Shown here one piece after another: positions 55,207 to 63,868 of a stretch of DNA of 64,000 nucleotides. The notes beneath the pieces are model-generated. The model was not told where the DNA came from, searched no databases, and was given only the letters and a program-made list of their open reading frames with translations. This DNA comes from CAZWDO01 sp964632485 [NCBI: uncultured bacterium] (GTDB taxonomy: Bacteria; JAGOEH01): positions 18,065 through 82,064 of the forward strand of contig CAZWDO010000009.1 of assembly GCA_964632485.1 (NCBI GenBank). Direction: 5' to 3'. The stretch's first letter is position 1; each line of letters opens with the position of its first letter. Both the position numbers and the translations under genes were made by a program.

Positions 55207-57162
55207 TTAGTAATAGGTGAGTTGTTCCAGCATATCTTGAGGTAATTCGTACAAAAATGAAGAGGGTTGGCTATCGAAAAAGTTATTCCGCCATCTTTTT
55301 TGTTTCGACATGGAAAGGTAAACCTTTTCTTTAGCGCGCGTCAGCGCCACATAAAAGAGCCGGCGTTCTTCTTCTATATCTTCCGGGTTGTTTTGATTAT
55401 GGTGGAGGGGAAACAGTCCATCTTCCATGCCGCAGACAAATACTACCGGAAACTCCAATCCCTTGGCGCAATGGATCGTCATCATGGTAATCCGTTCATT
55501 ATTCAAATCCGCCCGGTCGATATCGCTTTGCAGGCGGATTTGATTGAGAAAATCGCCGATATCGACACTCTCATTCCGTTCCTCATAATCATAGACAGCG
55601 TTTAACAATTCGTTTATATTATCGAGCCGGCTCTGATTTTCAACGGTCAAGTCGTTTTCATATTGCATACTGTACCCAACGGCATTATCTACTTCCTGGA
55701 TTATTTTTCCAAGCGGTTTACGCCCCAATTCTAAGCGGAATGCTTCGATTATCTTTAGCAGTTCCTGCAATTTTTTTTTAATTTTGGGTGAGAATTGATC
55801 GACCAGTGAGGCGTCACTTAAAATTCGGTAAAGCGACGGATGAGAGGGTGAGCGGAATTGGAGCAGTTTATCAAGTGTCGCATCGCCGATTCCCCGTTTT
55901 GGCTCATTGATAATACGCAAAAATGCCAGGGTGTCGTCGGGATTGTAAAGTACACTCAGATAGGATAAAAGGTCTTTTACTTCTTTCCGTTCATAGAAGC
56001 GGAATCCACCGATGATGGTATAGGGGATTGGAACTTCGAATCGTCGACAATACTCTTCAAGGATACGGGATTGAGCATTGGTTCGATAGAATATAGCAAT
56101 ATCGGAATAAGCGCGGTAATTATAAGTGACCTCTTTATAAATTTGCGTGACTAAAAAGCGCGCTTCCTCGTGTTCATTGGCGGCAGTAAATACAGATAAT
56201 GGTTCTCCTGTCATACCCTCCGTCCAGAGTTCCTTCCTTTTGCGGTTCTTATTTCGATTTACGACATGGGAGGCTGCTGCCAGGATTGTCTGGGTGGAAC
56301 GGTAGTTTTGCTCAAGTTTGAAAATTTCCGCATCCGGGAAATCCGACTCAAACTCCAGGATATTGCGAATGTCGGCTCCCCGCCAACTATAAATTGATTG
56401 ATCATCATCTCCGACTACACATAGATGCTGATGTTTTTCTGACAATTGTCTGACGATCAAATACTGAGGATAATTGGTGTCCTGATATTCATCGACCAGG
56501 ACATATCGGAATTGGTTTTGGTATAACTCCAATAAATCCGGGGAACTTTTCATGATTTCCAGATATACCTTGAGGAGATCATCGAAATCTAATGCATTGT
56601 TTTGTTTTAGCAACTCGTCATATAATTGGTAATAATACTGATAAAACGCGCTATGGTGCATTGTATAATGAGTTAAAAAATCGCCCGGGACAATTAATTG
56701 AGTTTTAGCGCGTGAAATGATCTGTCCAATCCGGTAAAAATCGATTTTTTCCCGTTCAAAGGGAATATCCGTGTCAGCTATACGCTTAAGAAGTGTTTTC
56801 AGGGCAGATATTTTATCGCTGTCATCATAAATCAGAAAGCGTGATCGATAGCTGGAATGCCGTTCAATATGACGTTGCAGAACTTTATGGGTAAAAGAAT
56901 GGAAGGTACTGATCCACAATTGTTCACAGGGAATATTCAGCATTTGCTCAACGCGGGATCTCATTTCAGCGGCGGCTTTATTTGTAAATGTCAATGCCAG
57001 AATTTCATGGGGAAAATACCCCAATTCCCGCACCAGATAGGCGATTTTATAGGTGATAACGCGCGTTTTTCCACTACCTGCGCCTGCCAGTATCAGTTCC
57101 GGCCCCTGGGTGTATTCTGCCGCCTGGCGTTGTTGAGGATTCAATTCATTCAGGTATTCCAT
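55207..57162 (-). CDS. UvrD/PcrA/Rep-family DNA helicase
   Basis: This superfamily 1 3'-5' helicase of 651 residues acts in DNA repair and replication restart. Visible motifs are the Q motif LNPQQRQAAE, Walker A AGAGSGKT (26-33), Walker B VDEYQDTN, motif III VVGDDDQSIYSWRGA, motif IV LEQNYRST, motif V MTIHCAKGLEFPVVF and motif VI VALTRAKEKVYL. The length is slightly short compared with PcrA/UvrD (about 720), with the usual C-terminal tail missing or reduced. I start at the ATG at 57162, five bases after GGAG, rather than the GTG two codons earlier. It is 12 bases after rseP, so the two are co-transcribed. Confidence 0.95.
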   Translation of the reverse strand: MEYLNELNPQQRQAAEYTQGPELILAGAGSGKTRVITYKIAYLVRELGYFPHEILALTFTNKAAAEMRSRVEQMLNIPCEQLWISTFHSFTHKVLQRHIERHSSYRSRFLIYDDSDKISALKTLLKRIADTDIPFEREKIDFYRIGQIISRAKTQLIVPGDFLTHYTMHHSAFYQYYYQLYDELLKQNNALDFDDLLKVYLEIMKSSPDLLELYQNQFRYVLVDEYQDTNYPQYLIVRQLSEKHQHLCVVGDDDQSIYSWRGADIRNILEFESDFPDAEIFKLEQNYRSTQTILAAASHVVNRNKNRKRKELWTEGMTGEPLSVFTAANEHEEARFLVTQIYKEVTYNYRAYSDIAIFYRTNAQSRILEEYCRRFEVPIPYTIIGGFRFYERKEVKDLLSYLSVLYNPDDTLAFLRIINEPKRGIGDATLDKLLQFRSPSHPSLYRILSDASLVDQFSPKIKKKLQELLKIIEAFRLELGRKPLGKIIQEVDNAVGYSMQYENDLTVENQSRLDNINELLNAVYDYEERNESVDIGDFLNQIRLQSDIDRADLNNERITMMTIHCAKGLEFPVVFVCGMEDGLFPLHHNQNNPEDIEEERRLFYVALTRAKEKVYLSMSKQKRWRNNFFDSQPSSFLYELPQDMLEQLTYY

Positions 57163-57174
57163 ATTCACTCCGCG

Positions 57175-58491
57175 TTAGCTCATAATTCGAAGCAAATCAT
57201 TAAAAATTACAAATAAAGAGAGCATGATGATAAAACCGAGGCCGATATACTGAATAACCTGGCGTTGTTTTAGAGTAAGTTGACGTTGGATGATCGTTTC
57301 TACCAAAATTATAAAAATATGTCCGCCGTCCAGAGCCGGAATGGGTAATAGATTAAGCAATCCCAGATTCAGGCTGATCAGAGCCATGAACGAGAATAGG
57401 CTTTGCCAACCTGCCTGGGCCATTTTGCCAGAAAGCTGCGCGATATAAATGGGGCCGCCCATGTGCTTCGCAGATATCTCGCCGCCCAGAAGCATTTTGA
57501 GAAATTGCATCATTTGCGCAAGCGCATTCACACATTGTTGAAGGGATTGCTGAAATCCTTCAAAAATACCCAAACTTTTTTGAATAAAAGGAAGCTGCCC
57601 CATAATCCCGATCACTCCGATGGTTTTTATTGAGCCATCCGCCTGTGGCATTTCCCGCGATTGAGGGACAACCTGGGTAGTACAGATTTCCCCATGCCGG
57701 TTATAGACCAGCAGCAGGGTATCCTTGGCATAGGGACTGATTTGTGCTTTCAAGTCAGCAAATGTAGTGGTTAATATATTCCCAACTTCCACGATTCGAT
57801 CACCGGCTTTCAATCCCGCTTTTTCTGCCGGGGACTGGCTTTCGACCTGGTCAATGATGGTATTCATCATGGGAGTGATCCCGATATCACCCTCTTTCAT
57901 CGTTTCTATGAGATCATTTTCCGCGGTAAGCGTTATCTGCCGGCTGTCGCGGATAACTGTTATCAGTTGGTTTACAACCGCATCGGTGGATAGCGCCAGG
58001 ATAAGCTCATCCCAGTTACTGATGGATCGATTGCCCACAGCGATCAGCGAATCGCCATTTTTCAAATCCCAAACTTTGGCCAGGCCCTGAGCAGGCTCGC
58101 TTACTTCAATGCGGGTTGTGCTGATAATGGTTCGTCCTTCCACCATCAGGATAATCCAGAATAAACAAACGGCTAAAATAAAATTCATCATTGGCCCGGC
58201 GGCAATCACCGCGGCTCGAATCCATGATGGCTTGCTTAAAAACTCATCCTCCCTGCCGATCAGTTCGTCCTGAGTGGGATCCTCGCCGGCCATCTTCACA
58301 TAACCACCCAAGGGTATTGCAGATAGGCAATACTCAGTTTCTCCCCATTTTTTTCGTAGCAAAATGGGTGGATAACCCAATGAGAATCGTTCCACTCGTA
58401 TTCCTGCCCACTTTGCCACCATAAAATGACCCAATTCGTGAAAAAAAACTAAAACTCCGATAACAAATATTGCAGATAAAATTGTGACCAA
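57175..58491 (-). CDS. rseP: RseP-type site-2 intramembrane protease (M50)
   Basis: This inner membrane zinc protease cleaves transmembrane substrates such as anti-sigma factors. The 438-residue protein has the HExxH motif (H18, E19, H22; FFHELGHF) in the first helix, D388 in LPIPALDGGH near the last helix, and two PDZ domains (about 130-200 and 205-290). The frame can be extended 69 codons upstream, but that stretch spans the promoter. The TTG at 58491, six bases after AAGGAG, places HELGH near the N-terminus as in RseP homologues. A helicase gene follows. Confidence 0.93.
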   Translation of the reverse strand: MVTILSAIFVIGVLVFFHELGHFMVAKWAGIRVERFSLGYPPILLRKKWGETEYCLSAIPLGGYVKMAGEDPTQDELIGREDEFLSKPSWIRAAVIAAGPMMNFILAVCLFWIILMVEGRTIISTTRIEVSEPAQGLAKVWDLKNGDSLIAVGNRSISNWDELILALSTDAVVNQLITVIRDSRQITLTAENDLIETMKEGDIGITPMMNTIIDQVESQSPAEKAGLKAGDRIVEVGNILTTTFADLKAQISPYAKDTLLLVYNRHGEICTTQVVPQSREMPQADGSIKTIGVIGIMGQLPFIQKSLGIFEGFQQSLQQCVNALAQMMQFLKMLLGGEISAKHMGGPIYIAQLSGKMAQAGWQSLFSFMALISLNLGLLNLLPIPALDGGHIFIILVETIIQRQLTLKQRQVIQYIGLGFIIMLSLFVIFNDLLRIMS

Positions 58492-58522
58492 TGAGAACTC
58501 CTTTTTATAATTTTCGTATTCA

Positions 58523-58550
58523 AATATACGTTTTTTTTTGAAAAAGTCAA
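58523..58550 (-). promoter_or_regulatory. Promoter of rseP-helicase operon
   Basis: On the minus strand TTGACT (58545-58550) is followed after 16 bases by TATATT (58523-58528), about 31 bases upstream of the TTG start of rseP. Confidence 0.7.
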
Positions 58551-58606
58551 TATGCAAGGAACATTTTACTCTAAAAATCGTATTAGCATGAAAAGGAGCC
58601 AACCCC

Positions 58607-60403
58607 ATGAATAGAACACCCCTTAATTTTATGATTTTACTTTTGATTCCCTCACTGCTTTTTGGCATTGACAAGACAATTACACTGACTACAAACAAAG
58701 AATCCAGAGTTGTATTTAAAACGATTCATGTTAAAGAAAAAACTGAAATCGGACTAAATGTCAGAGTGAGCAAAAATGTCCGTTTTTTTAACCTGCTTGC
58801 GGATTGCTGGATTATGGATGCGGCTTCCCGTGAAGTCATTTGGCAAGTGCCAATTTTAAAACTCAAACCGATTGAAGGCACCCGGAACAGTTATGAATAT
58901 CAGACTCGAATTGACATTGATACGGGTTACTACTATTGTATATTTGTGCGTAATCATTCATTTTCAGATATAGTTTCCAGTATCGATGAGTTTCGTATCC
59001 TGATCAATGAATTTGTGGTTAAAATTATCCAGGGAGATGGCGGTACAAAAGCTGAAAAAGATAGCTGGTGGGCGGAGATTACTTTTGATTCGGACAAGGT
59101 CTCTGAAACGTCAGATCCCGATATATTTAGGCATTCCCCCTGGAAGGTTAGTTTAAATCAACTGAAAGATGATGAGTACCGAAAAAGCTCATTTACGATA
59201 AATAAACCGGGAGAAAAAGGGGTTGTCATACAGATCTATGCCCAGGGGGAAGGCAATCGCGCAGAGCGGATGATGTATGATTATGGATGGTTATCGAACT
59301 CACGGGGAGAAAAAGTGTGGGATTTTTCAACGGAAACGGTGCGCCATGCCGGCGGAGCCAAAAAGAATATATGTTATAAGGGCCAGCTTTTTTTACCCAA
59401 TGATAATTATACGCTGGTGTGGATTACGGACGATTCTCATTCATTCGATAATTGGAATGAGTCTCCGCCTTTGGATGCTCTTTTTTGGGGAGTGGCCATC
59501 CGGCCGCGCACAGATGCCGATACGGCCTATTGGAAATCAATGGACCCTCCCAGTGAAGATATGTCAATACTGATTGAAATGACTAAAGTGGGAAGTGATC
59601 AGCTCCTCAGTCGTGATTTTATTTTAGATAAACCAGCCCTGATCCGTATCGTTGCCCTGGGAGAATATAGTTTCGCTTCGCGGGAAATGGTCGATTACGG
59701 TTGGATTATCCAAAAAAAAACGCATTCAAAAATTTGGCAAATGGATTATGACAATACGGTTTTTGCGGGAGGGAGTCGCAAAAATCGGGGTTTTGACGAT
59801 GCAATCCGCCTCGATGCAGGGGAATATACGCTTTATTATGTTACGGATGATTCTCATGCCTGGAATAACTGGAACGATCAAAAACCTAAGAATTCCGAAC
59901 GGTATGGGATTACTCTTTATCGGATGAATCTGGAAATGCCGCCCTCACAGCCGGAAAAACCTCAAACTCCACTGGTTCCCCTTCCCCCGGAGAAGAAGAT
60001 TTCTGAACCCGAGGGTCCGGCGGATAAATCTGATGTTCCATTGATAGCCATTCAAAAAGTTGGGTCCGATCAACTGATACAAAAGGAATTTACCTTAAAC
60101 CGTCCGAGTAAACTTGAAATCTATTGCCTGGGAGAAGGTAAATATGGCATGATGTATGATTATGGATGGATTGTTGATAATACGACTGGTAAAGTTATTT
60201 GGAAAATGCTTTATGAAAATAGCGCTCCTGCAGGTGGATCTCAAAAGAATCGTCGGTGTACGGATACGATCATTCTGGAAAAAGGACGATACCGGGTTTA
60301 TTATATTACCGATGATAGCCATGCCTATCATGATTGGAATGAAAAACCTCCGAATGATCCATTCAACTGGGGAATACAGATCAAATTACTCGAAACGTAT
60401 TGA
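58607..60403 (+). CDS. Secreted protein made of four copies of an unrecognised ~110-residue domain
   Basis: The 598-residue protein has a signal peptide (1-20). Three clear copies of a beta-rich domain occupy about 193-300, 323-440 and 478-595. Each has DYGWxx (225, 363, 518), W about ten residues later, AGG-x-(K/R)KN or AGGSxKN (248-254, 387-393, 542-548), a D-x-I-x-L strand, TDDSH(A/S) (274, 413, 568), WN, and a final WG(I/V) or YGI. The first ~110 mature residues look like a degenerate fourth copy (WIMDAASREVIW, then NHSF). A proline-rich linker (445-475) precedes the last copy. No catalytic motif or T9SS tail is visible. AAGGAG precedes the ATG. Confidence 0.8.
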   Translation: MNRTPLNFMILLLIPSLLFGIDKTITLTTNKESRVVFKTIHVKEKTEIGLNVRVSKNVRFFNLLADCWIMDAASREVIWQVPILKLKPIEGTRNSYEYQTRIDIDTGYYYCIFVRNHSFSDIVSSIDEFRILINEFVVKIIQGDGGTKAEKDSWWAEITFDSDKVSETSDPDIFRHSPWKVSLNQLKDDEYRKSSFTINKPGEKGVVIQIYAQGEGNRAERMMYDYGWLSNSRGEKVWDFSTETVRHAGGAKKNICYKGQLFLPNDNYTLVWITDDSHSFDNWNESPPLDALFWGVAIRPRTDADTAYWKSMDPPSEDMSILIEMTKVGSDQLLSRDFILDKPALIRIVALGEYSFASREMVDYGWIIQKKTHSKIWQMDYDNTVFAGGSRKNRGFDDAIRLDAGEYTLYYVTDDSHAWNNWNDQKPKNSERYGITLYRMNLEMPPSQPEKPQTPLVPLPPEKKISEPEGPADKSDVPLIAIQKVGSDQLIQKEFTLNRPSKLEIYCLGEGKYGMMYDYGWIVDNTTGKVIWKMLYENSAPAGGSQKNRRCTDTIILEKGRYRVYYITDDSHAYHDWNEKPPNDPFNWGIQIKLLETY

Positions 60404-60571
60404 ACTTTGGGTATTTATCGAATTTGCTCTTCGGGGATTAATAGATAGCTCCGTTTTATAGAGCCCTATCAGTTTCTTTAGACCAGTTATTTCCGGGGAA
60501 ATGAGTCGGGCCACAAATTCCACAGTCGTTGAAAGATAAAGAGGATGGTAATTCCTAAAATATTTCCAATA

Positions 60572-61942
60572 TTAACTTTGTAATTTTAGATATTCGGGGA
60601 GGATATCCCAATACGCAGCAGGGTTCAGCAGTGGTTTGCGTCGATCAATATCCAATCCCGTGCCCTTGATTTTAATATCATTGATATTGATAGGCTCGGA
60701 TTTGGCCGTCATCGGGGTTCCATGGCGATCGGTAAAAGGAAGGACAATCGGCCCCTGGCTATCAATAATATAACCTAATTGACCATTTTGCAATTGCACT
60801 ATACTTCCGGTCGGATAAACGCCGACAGTTTTAATGAAGGCGTGCAGAATTAGTTGCAAAAACGGGTCCTTATTCGCATATTTACGGACAATATCAGTTA
60901 CTACGACAACCGGATTGATTGCTTCTTTGTAAGACCTTTTTGAAGTCATAGCATCAAAAATATCTGCCAATTTACAGATTTTGACGTAGGGCGGAATTTC
61001 AATAGGAACTCGTTCCTGTGGATAGGTGTTCGGTTCATTCTGGAAGAGATTGGCGTGATGATATCGTATGATATTCTGAACGAAATAGTTTTCAATATGG
61101 CTTTTTTTTAGGATGATCGCCCCTTTTTCGTAACTATGCGTCTTGACCAGGCTGTATTCTTCCTCCGACAGTTTGCCCTGTTTATTCAGTATTTCTTCCG
61201 GTAAGAGTACTTTCCCCATGTCATGCAAAAAAAAACCCAACGCCATTTCTTTCATTTCATCAGGCTGATAGTGGACATAGCAGTTTGGCGTGTCCGAATT
61301 AGTAATATTATTCTCAATCATTGAATTATTTAATTGCTGGTTTACCATTTGGCTGAACTGCTCATTGAATTTCTTTAAAATAGCAATGCCAAATGTACAA
61401 ACATTCACTGAGTGATTATAGAGATAATCATCGAAAGTAAATAATTCCCGCGCCAAATATGTGAATGAGCTTTCATTCCGCTCAAGAAAGGTAAAGACTT
61501 CAGTGACCGATTCCTCAACAGTATCGACTTCGATTACGCCATCATTCTGTTTGATGGAATCCAAGGCGTTACGAATATTTTCCTTGGCTTTAGTATGAAG
61601 AGCCGAAGCCTCTCTTTTTAATTCATTAATTTCCTTAACTTTGCGTTCAACCTCTGTAAGCGTATATTTTTTCTCGGATCCGGAAGAATCCGTGTTAACG
61701 CTTTTTACTAGAACTTTACGTCCGTTTTTATCCCAAATTCCACCTTGGTTTTTAGGGTCCACGGGAATAAATTGGATCCCATTTTGCTTTAATGTGAGTA
61801 GAATACTAACATTGCGAATGAGCACATCTTTTTCGATGAGAAGAATGTTTTTACTATTGAAAACATCTACCCCGGTTTTTATCGCTCCACCTTCGCTGAC
61901 AACTTCTATCAGTCGATCAATATCCATTACTTGGCTTTTCAT
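60572..61942 (-). CDS. HD-GYP-like phosphohydrolase with degenerate GYP motif
   Basis: The 456-residue soluble protein has an unrecognised N-terminal domain (1-~140) and a C-terminal HD-GYP domain. Retained residues are H177, H240/D241 (FLHDMGK), K244, H269, H295/H296 and D327 (ADIFDAMTSKRSY). The expected H-E-x-x-x-G-x-GYP segment is changed: HHANLFQNEPNTYPQ lacks the glycine-tyrosine-proline. HD-GYP enzymes degrade cyclic di-GMP; this variant may differ in activity or substrate. It is the third gene after a FecR-like and an AlaX-like gene, 39 bases from the latter. GGAGG lies before the ATG. Confidence 0.82.
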   Translation of the reverse strand: MKSQVMDIDRLIEVVSEGGAIKTGVDVFNSKNILLIEKDVLIRNVSILLTLKQNGIQFIPVDPKNQGGIWDKNGRKVLVKSVNTDSSGSEKKYTLTEVERKVKEINELKREASALHTKAKENIRNALDSIKQNDGVIEVDTVEESVTEVFTFLERNESSFTYLARELFTFDDYLYNHSVNVCTFGIAILKKFNEQFSQMVNQQLNNSMIENNITNSDTPNCYVHYQPDEMKEMALGFFLHDMGKVLLPEEILNKQGKLSEEEYSLVKTHSYEKGAIILKKSHIENYFVQNIIRYHHANLFQNEPNTYPQERVPIEIPPYVKICKLADIFDAMTSKRSYKEAINPVVVVTDIVRKYANKDPFLQLILHAFIKTVGVYPTGSIVQLQNGQLGYIIDSQGPIVLPFTDRHGTPMTAKSEPININDIKIKGTGLDIDRRKPLLNPAAYWDILPEYLKLQS

Positions 61943-61981
61943 TACCCTTTCCTCCGTATTAAATACTCCCCATTTTTTTTG

Positions 61982-63133
61982 CTATAATTTTTCTTTTAAG
62001 CATATTATAAAAGCGGGGATTTGTGAATTATCAGTGATGACTCCCTGTAACAAACTCTCGCTCCCTCCACCTTTCCAATCCATTTGTTGAACGAGTTCAG
62101 CCAGGTTGATATGATAATTGATTGATGAGGCTAGCACAAAATGTCCCTCGTTGTTATAAATAAAAACTAACAAATTCTGTTTTTCAATAAGATACTGGGC
62201 AGTCAAGCGCAACATTTCCGCGCTGACGTCATTTTTTTTGGTTAATAAGCGGTATTTTTTTACTGGTTCTGCTTCGTGATAGAGAATTTCTGCCAAGTAA
62301 CCGGCCATTTTGCGTTTATGTTCATCAATTTCTTTTTTTAACAAAGAGGAATCTCCGGTCAGACGAGAAATTTCCGCTTCGATATTTTCAACAGGGACGG
62401 AGAGAATTTGCACCAAGCGGTGAAGAATGCGGTGTTCAAAGGCGAAAAGATTTAAAGCTCGTTTACCGAATACAAAGGAAATCCGATATCCGCCTTTATA
62501 AGCTTCCACTCTCGTGATTTTTAGCAGTTGCAATTCTGAGGTGTTACGGAGATGAGTCCCTCCGCATGGAGTTGCATCCAAATCGCCAATGCTGACAACG
62601 CGAATATTTTGTTGCATTTTGGGCGGTTTTCGTAAATGGATTTGACCGAGCTCGTCTAAATTGTTGTAGAAAACGGTTGCAATCGGTTGCGCGTTGAGTA
62701 TGGCTTTGTTGACCATATCTTCAATTTCGTCTATATTGATTGGAAATGCGGATTGAACGTCAATGGTCGACTCATTCATTCCCATGTGAAAACTTTTAGT
62801 GTAAATCTGATAATACACATCCAAAATTCCGGAAATCAGGTGTTGGCCACTATGCTGTTGCATAAAATCAAAGCGCCGCTCCCAATCGATTGCGCACTTA
62901 ACAGATTCGCCGGGCTGAAAAGGGGCGTTATCCTCCAAAAAATGAATTACTTTATGATCTTCGTCAAGGCAGACATTCACAACAGAGAGCCCATTTATTG
63001 TGCCTGTATCACATAATTGCCCACCTGAAGCGGGATAAAAGTAAGTATCCTCTAAATATATCTTGTTACCGCATATTTTTTCAATAACCGTTTCAAATTC
63101 AGTAACATATGAGTTTTCGTAATACCGTTTCAT
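61982..63133 (-). CDS. Alanyl-tRNA editing protein (AlaX-L type) with DHHA1-like domain
   Basis: The 383-residue protein resembles the editing half of alanyl-tRNA synthetase, which removes serine or glycine from mischarged tRNA-Ala. It has the zinc/active-site histidines H94 and H98 (QQHSGQH) and C190/H194 (PCGGTH). The N-terminal beta-barrel (YPASGGQ) matches AlaX. A coiled coil and DHHA1-type C-terminal domain (about 240-383, ending WKGGGSESLLQG) make it the long form. It has no aminoacylation domain. It starts 13 bases after the upstream FecR-like gene's stop and shares its promoter. Confidence 0.92.
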   Translation of the reverse strand: MKRYYENSYVTEFETVIEKICGNKIYLEDTYFYPASGGQLCDTGTINGLSVVNVCLDEDHKVIHFLEDNAPFQPGESVKCAIDWERRFDFMQQHSGQHLISGILDVYYQIYTKSFHMGMNESTIDVQSAFPINIDEIEDMVNKAILNAQPIATVFYNNLDELGQIHLRKPPKMQQNIRVVSIGDLDATPCGGTHLRNTSELQLLKITRVEAYKGGYRISFVFGKRALNLFAFEHRILHRLVQILSVPVENIEAEISRLTGDSSLLKKEIDEHKRKMAGYLAEILYHEAEPVKKYRLLTKKNDVSAEMLRLTAQYLIEKQNLLVFIYNNEGHFVLASSINYHINLAELVQQMDWKGGGSESLLQGVITDNSQIPAFIICLKEKL

Positions 63134-63146
63134 TTCACTCGTTTCT

Positions 63147-63599
63147 TTATTGAGTCAGATTGCTATCGCTTGAACTCCGCCATCGGTACGGGATCTTTTT
63201 TAAATCAGTTTTAGTGCCTTTTACTGCCGCGGCGGATTGAACGGTCAATTCGATTTTTTTGTCTCCCTGGCGCGGGCTTGGTATTTTATTAAACACTGAT
63301 TGTAGCTCATTGCTGGTATATTTACTGTCGTCAGAAAGTAACCGACCCAACATTCCCTGGAAAGGTCCTGGAATAACGACATCACCTTCGTCGGAGCGAA
63401 CGGTCAAACGGGAATTTTGACCAATACATAACATTGTCTCTAACTGAAGTTCCGATTCTTCAGTAACTTTTTCCCAAATTTGTGAGTTACTATTATAAAG
63501 CGTAACATCGCCTCTTATCTGACGTATAGAAAACGCCTGAACAGAGATCGCAAAGAGCGCGATCATAATGAGAGCAAGTATAACTAAACGTGGTTTCAT
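63147..63599 (-). CDS. Small exported FecR-like protein
   Basis: The 150-residue protein has a signal peptide (1-22) and a compact beta-rich domain. IRGDVTLY, WEKVTEESELQLETMLCIG and LTVRSDEGDVVIPG follow the FecR/DUF-like pattern of a G-x-V strand, a W-x-x-(V/A) segment and a threshold-like SRLTV strand. It lacks a transmembrane anchor after the domain, so it is probably a free periplasmic protein rather than an anti-sigma factor. AGGAGG precedes the ATG. Confidence 0.65.
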   Translation of the reverse strand: MKPRLVILALIMIALFAISVQAFSIRQIRGDVTLYNSNSQIWEKVTEESELQLETMLCIGQNSRLTVRSDEGDVVIPGPFQGMLGRLLSDDSKYTSNELQSVFNKIPSPRQGDKKIELTVQSAAAVKGTKTDLKKIPYRWRSSSDSNLTQ

Positions 63600-63625
63600 T
63601 GGATTTCCTCCTTCTTTTCAGTTAA

Positions 63626-63653
63626 AATATAATCTTTTTTTACAAAAAGTCAA
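63626..63653 (-). promoter_or_regulatory. Promoter of FecR-like/alaX/HD-GYP operon
   Basis: On the minus strand TTGACT (63648-63653) and TATATT (63626-63631) are 16 bases apart, about 26 bases before the FecR-like ATG. Confidence 0.7.
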
Positions 63654-63658
63654 TATTT

Positions 63659-63766
63659 TTATTTCATCGTTAAAAAAAATTTCCTCACAGCCTTATTGGC
63701 AAAATAAGAAGCTAAAATTGTGCCGCTGGCCGTCATGAACCCAAGCAGTACGACTAAAATAAACAT
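63659..63766 (-). CDS. 35-residue single-span membrane protein
   Basis: The frame encodes a 35-residue protein, starting MFILVVLLGFMTASG, with one hydrophobic helix (about 1-22) and a basic C-terminus (NKAVRKFF). It has a strong AAGGAG seven bases before the ATG and its own promoter candidate, so it is likely real although short. Its stop lies just upstream of the FecR-like operon promoter. Such small membrane proteins often regulate a partner, but no partner is known here. Confidence 0.6.
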   Translation of the reverse strand: MFILVVLLGFMTASGTILASYFANKAVRKFFLTMK

Positions 63767-63799
63767 TTTCTTTCTCCTTTCTGGTTCCACTTTTTTACA

Positions 63800-63827
63800 C
63801 TTATATTTATTGCATCTTTTGTGCCAA
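63800..63827 (-). promoter_or_regulatory. Promoter candidate for the small membrane protein (sigma-70 or sigma-54)
   Basis: On the minus strand TTGGCA (63822-63827) and TATAAG (63800-63805) are 16 bases apart. The overlapping TGGCAC-N5-ATGCA (63811-63826) fits the sigma-54 consensus TGGCAC-N5-TTGCW with one mismatch and the correct GG-N10-GC spacing. The two readings cannot be separated by sequence alone. Confidence 0.4.
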
Positions 63828-63868
63828 AAAAGAGAATAATTATTGATCTAATGTTTAATAAGCAATTA

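Noticed and set aside
57175-58698. Longer rseP frame (69 extra codons)
   Set aside because: The extension crosses the rseP promoter; the TTG at 58491 has AAGGAG and puts HExxH at the usual N-terminal position.
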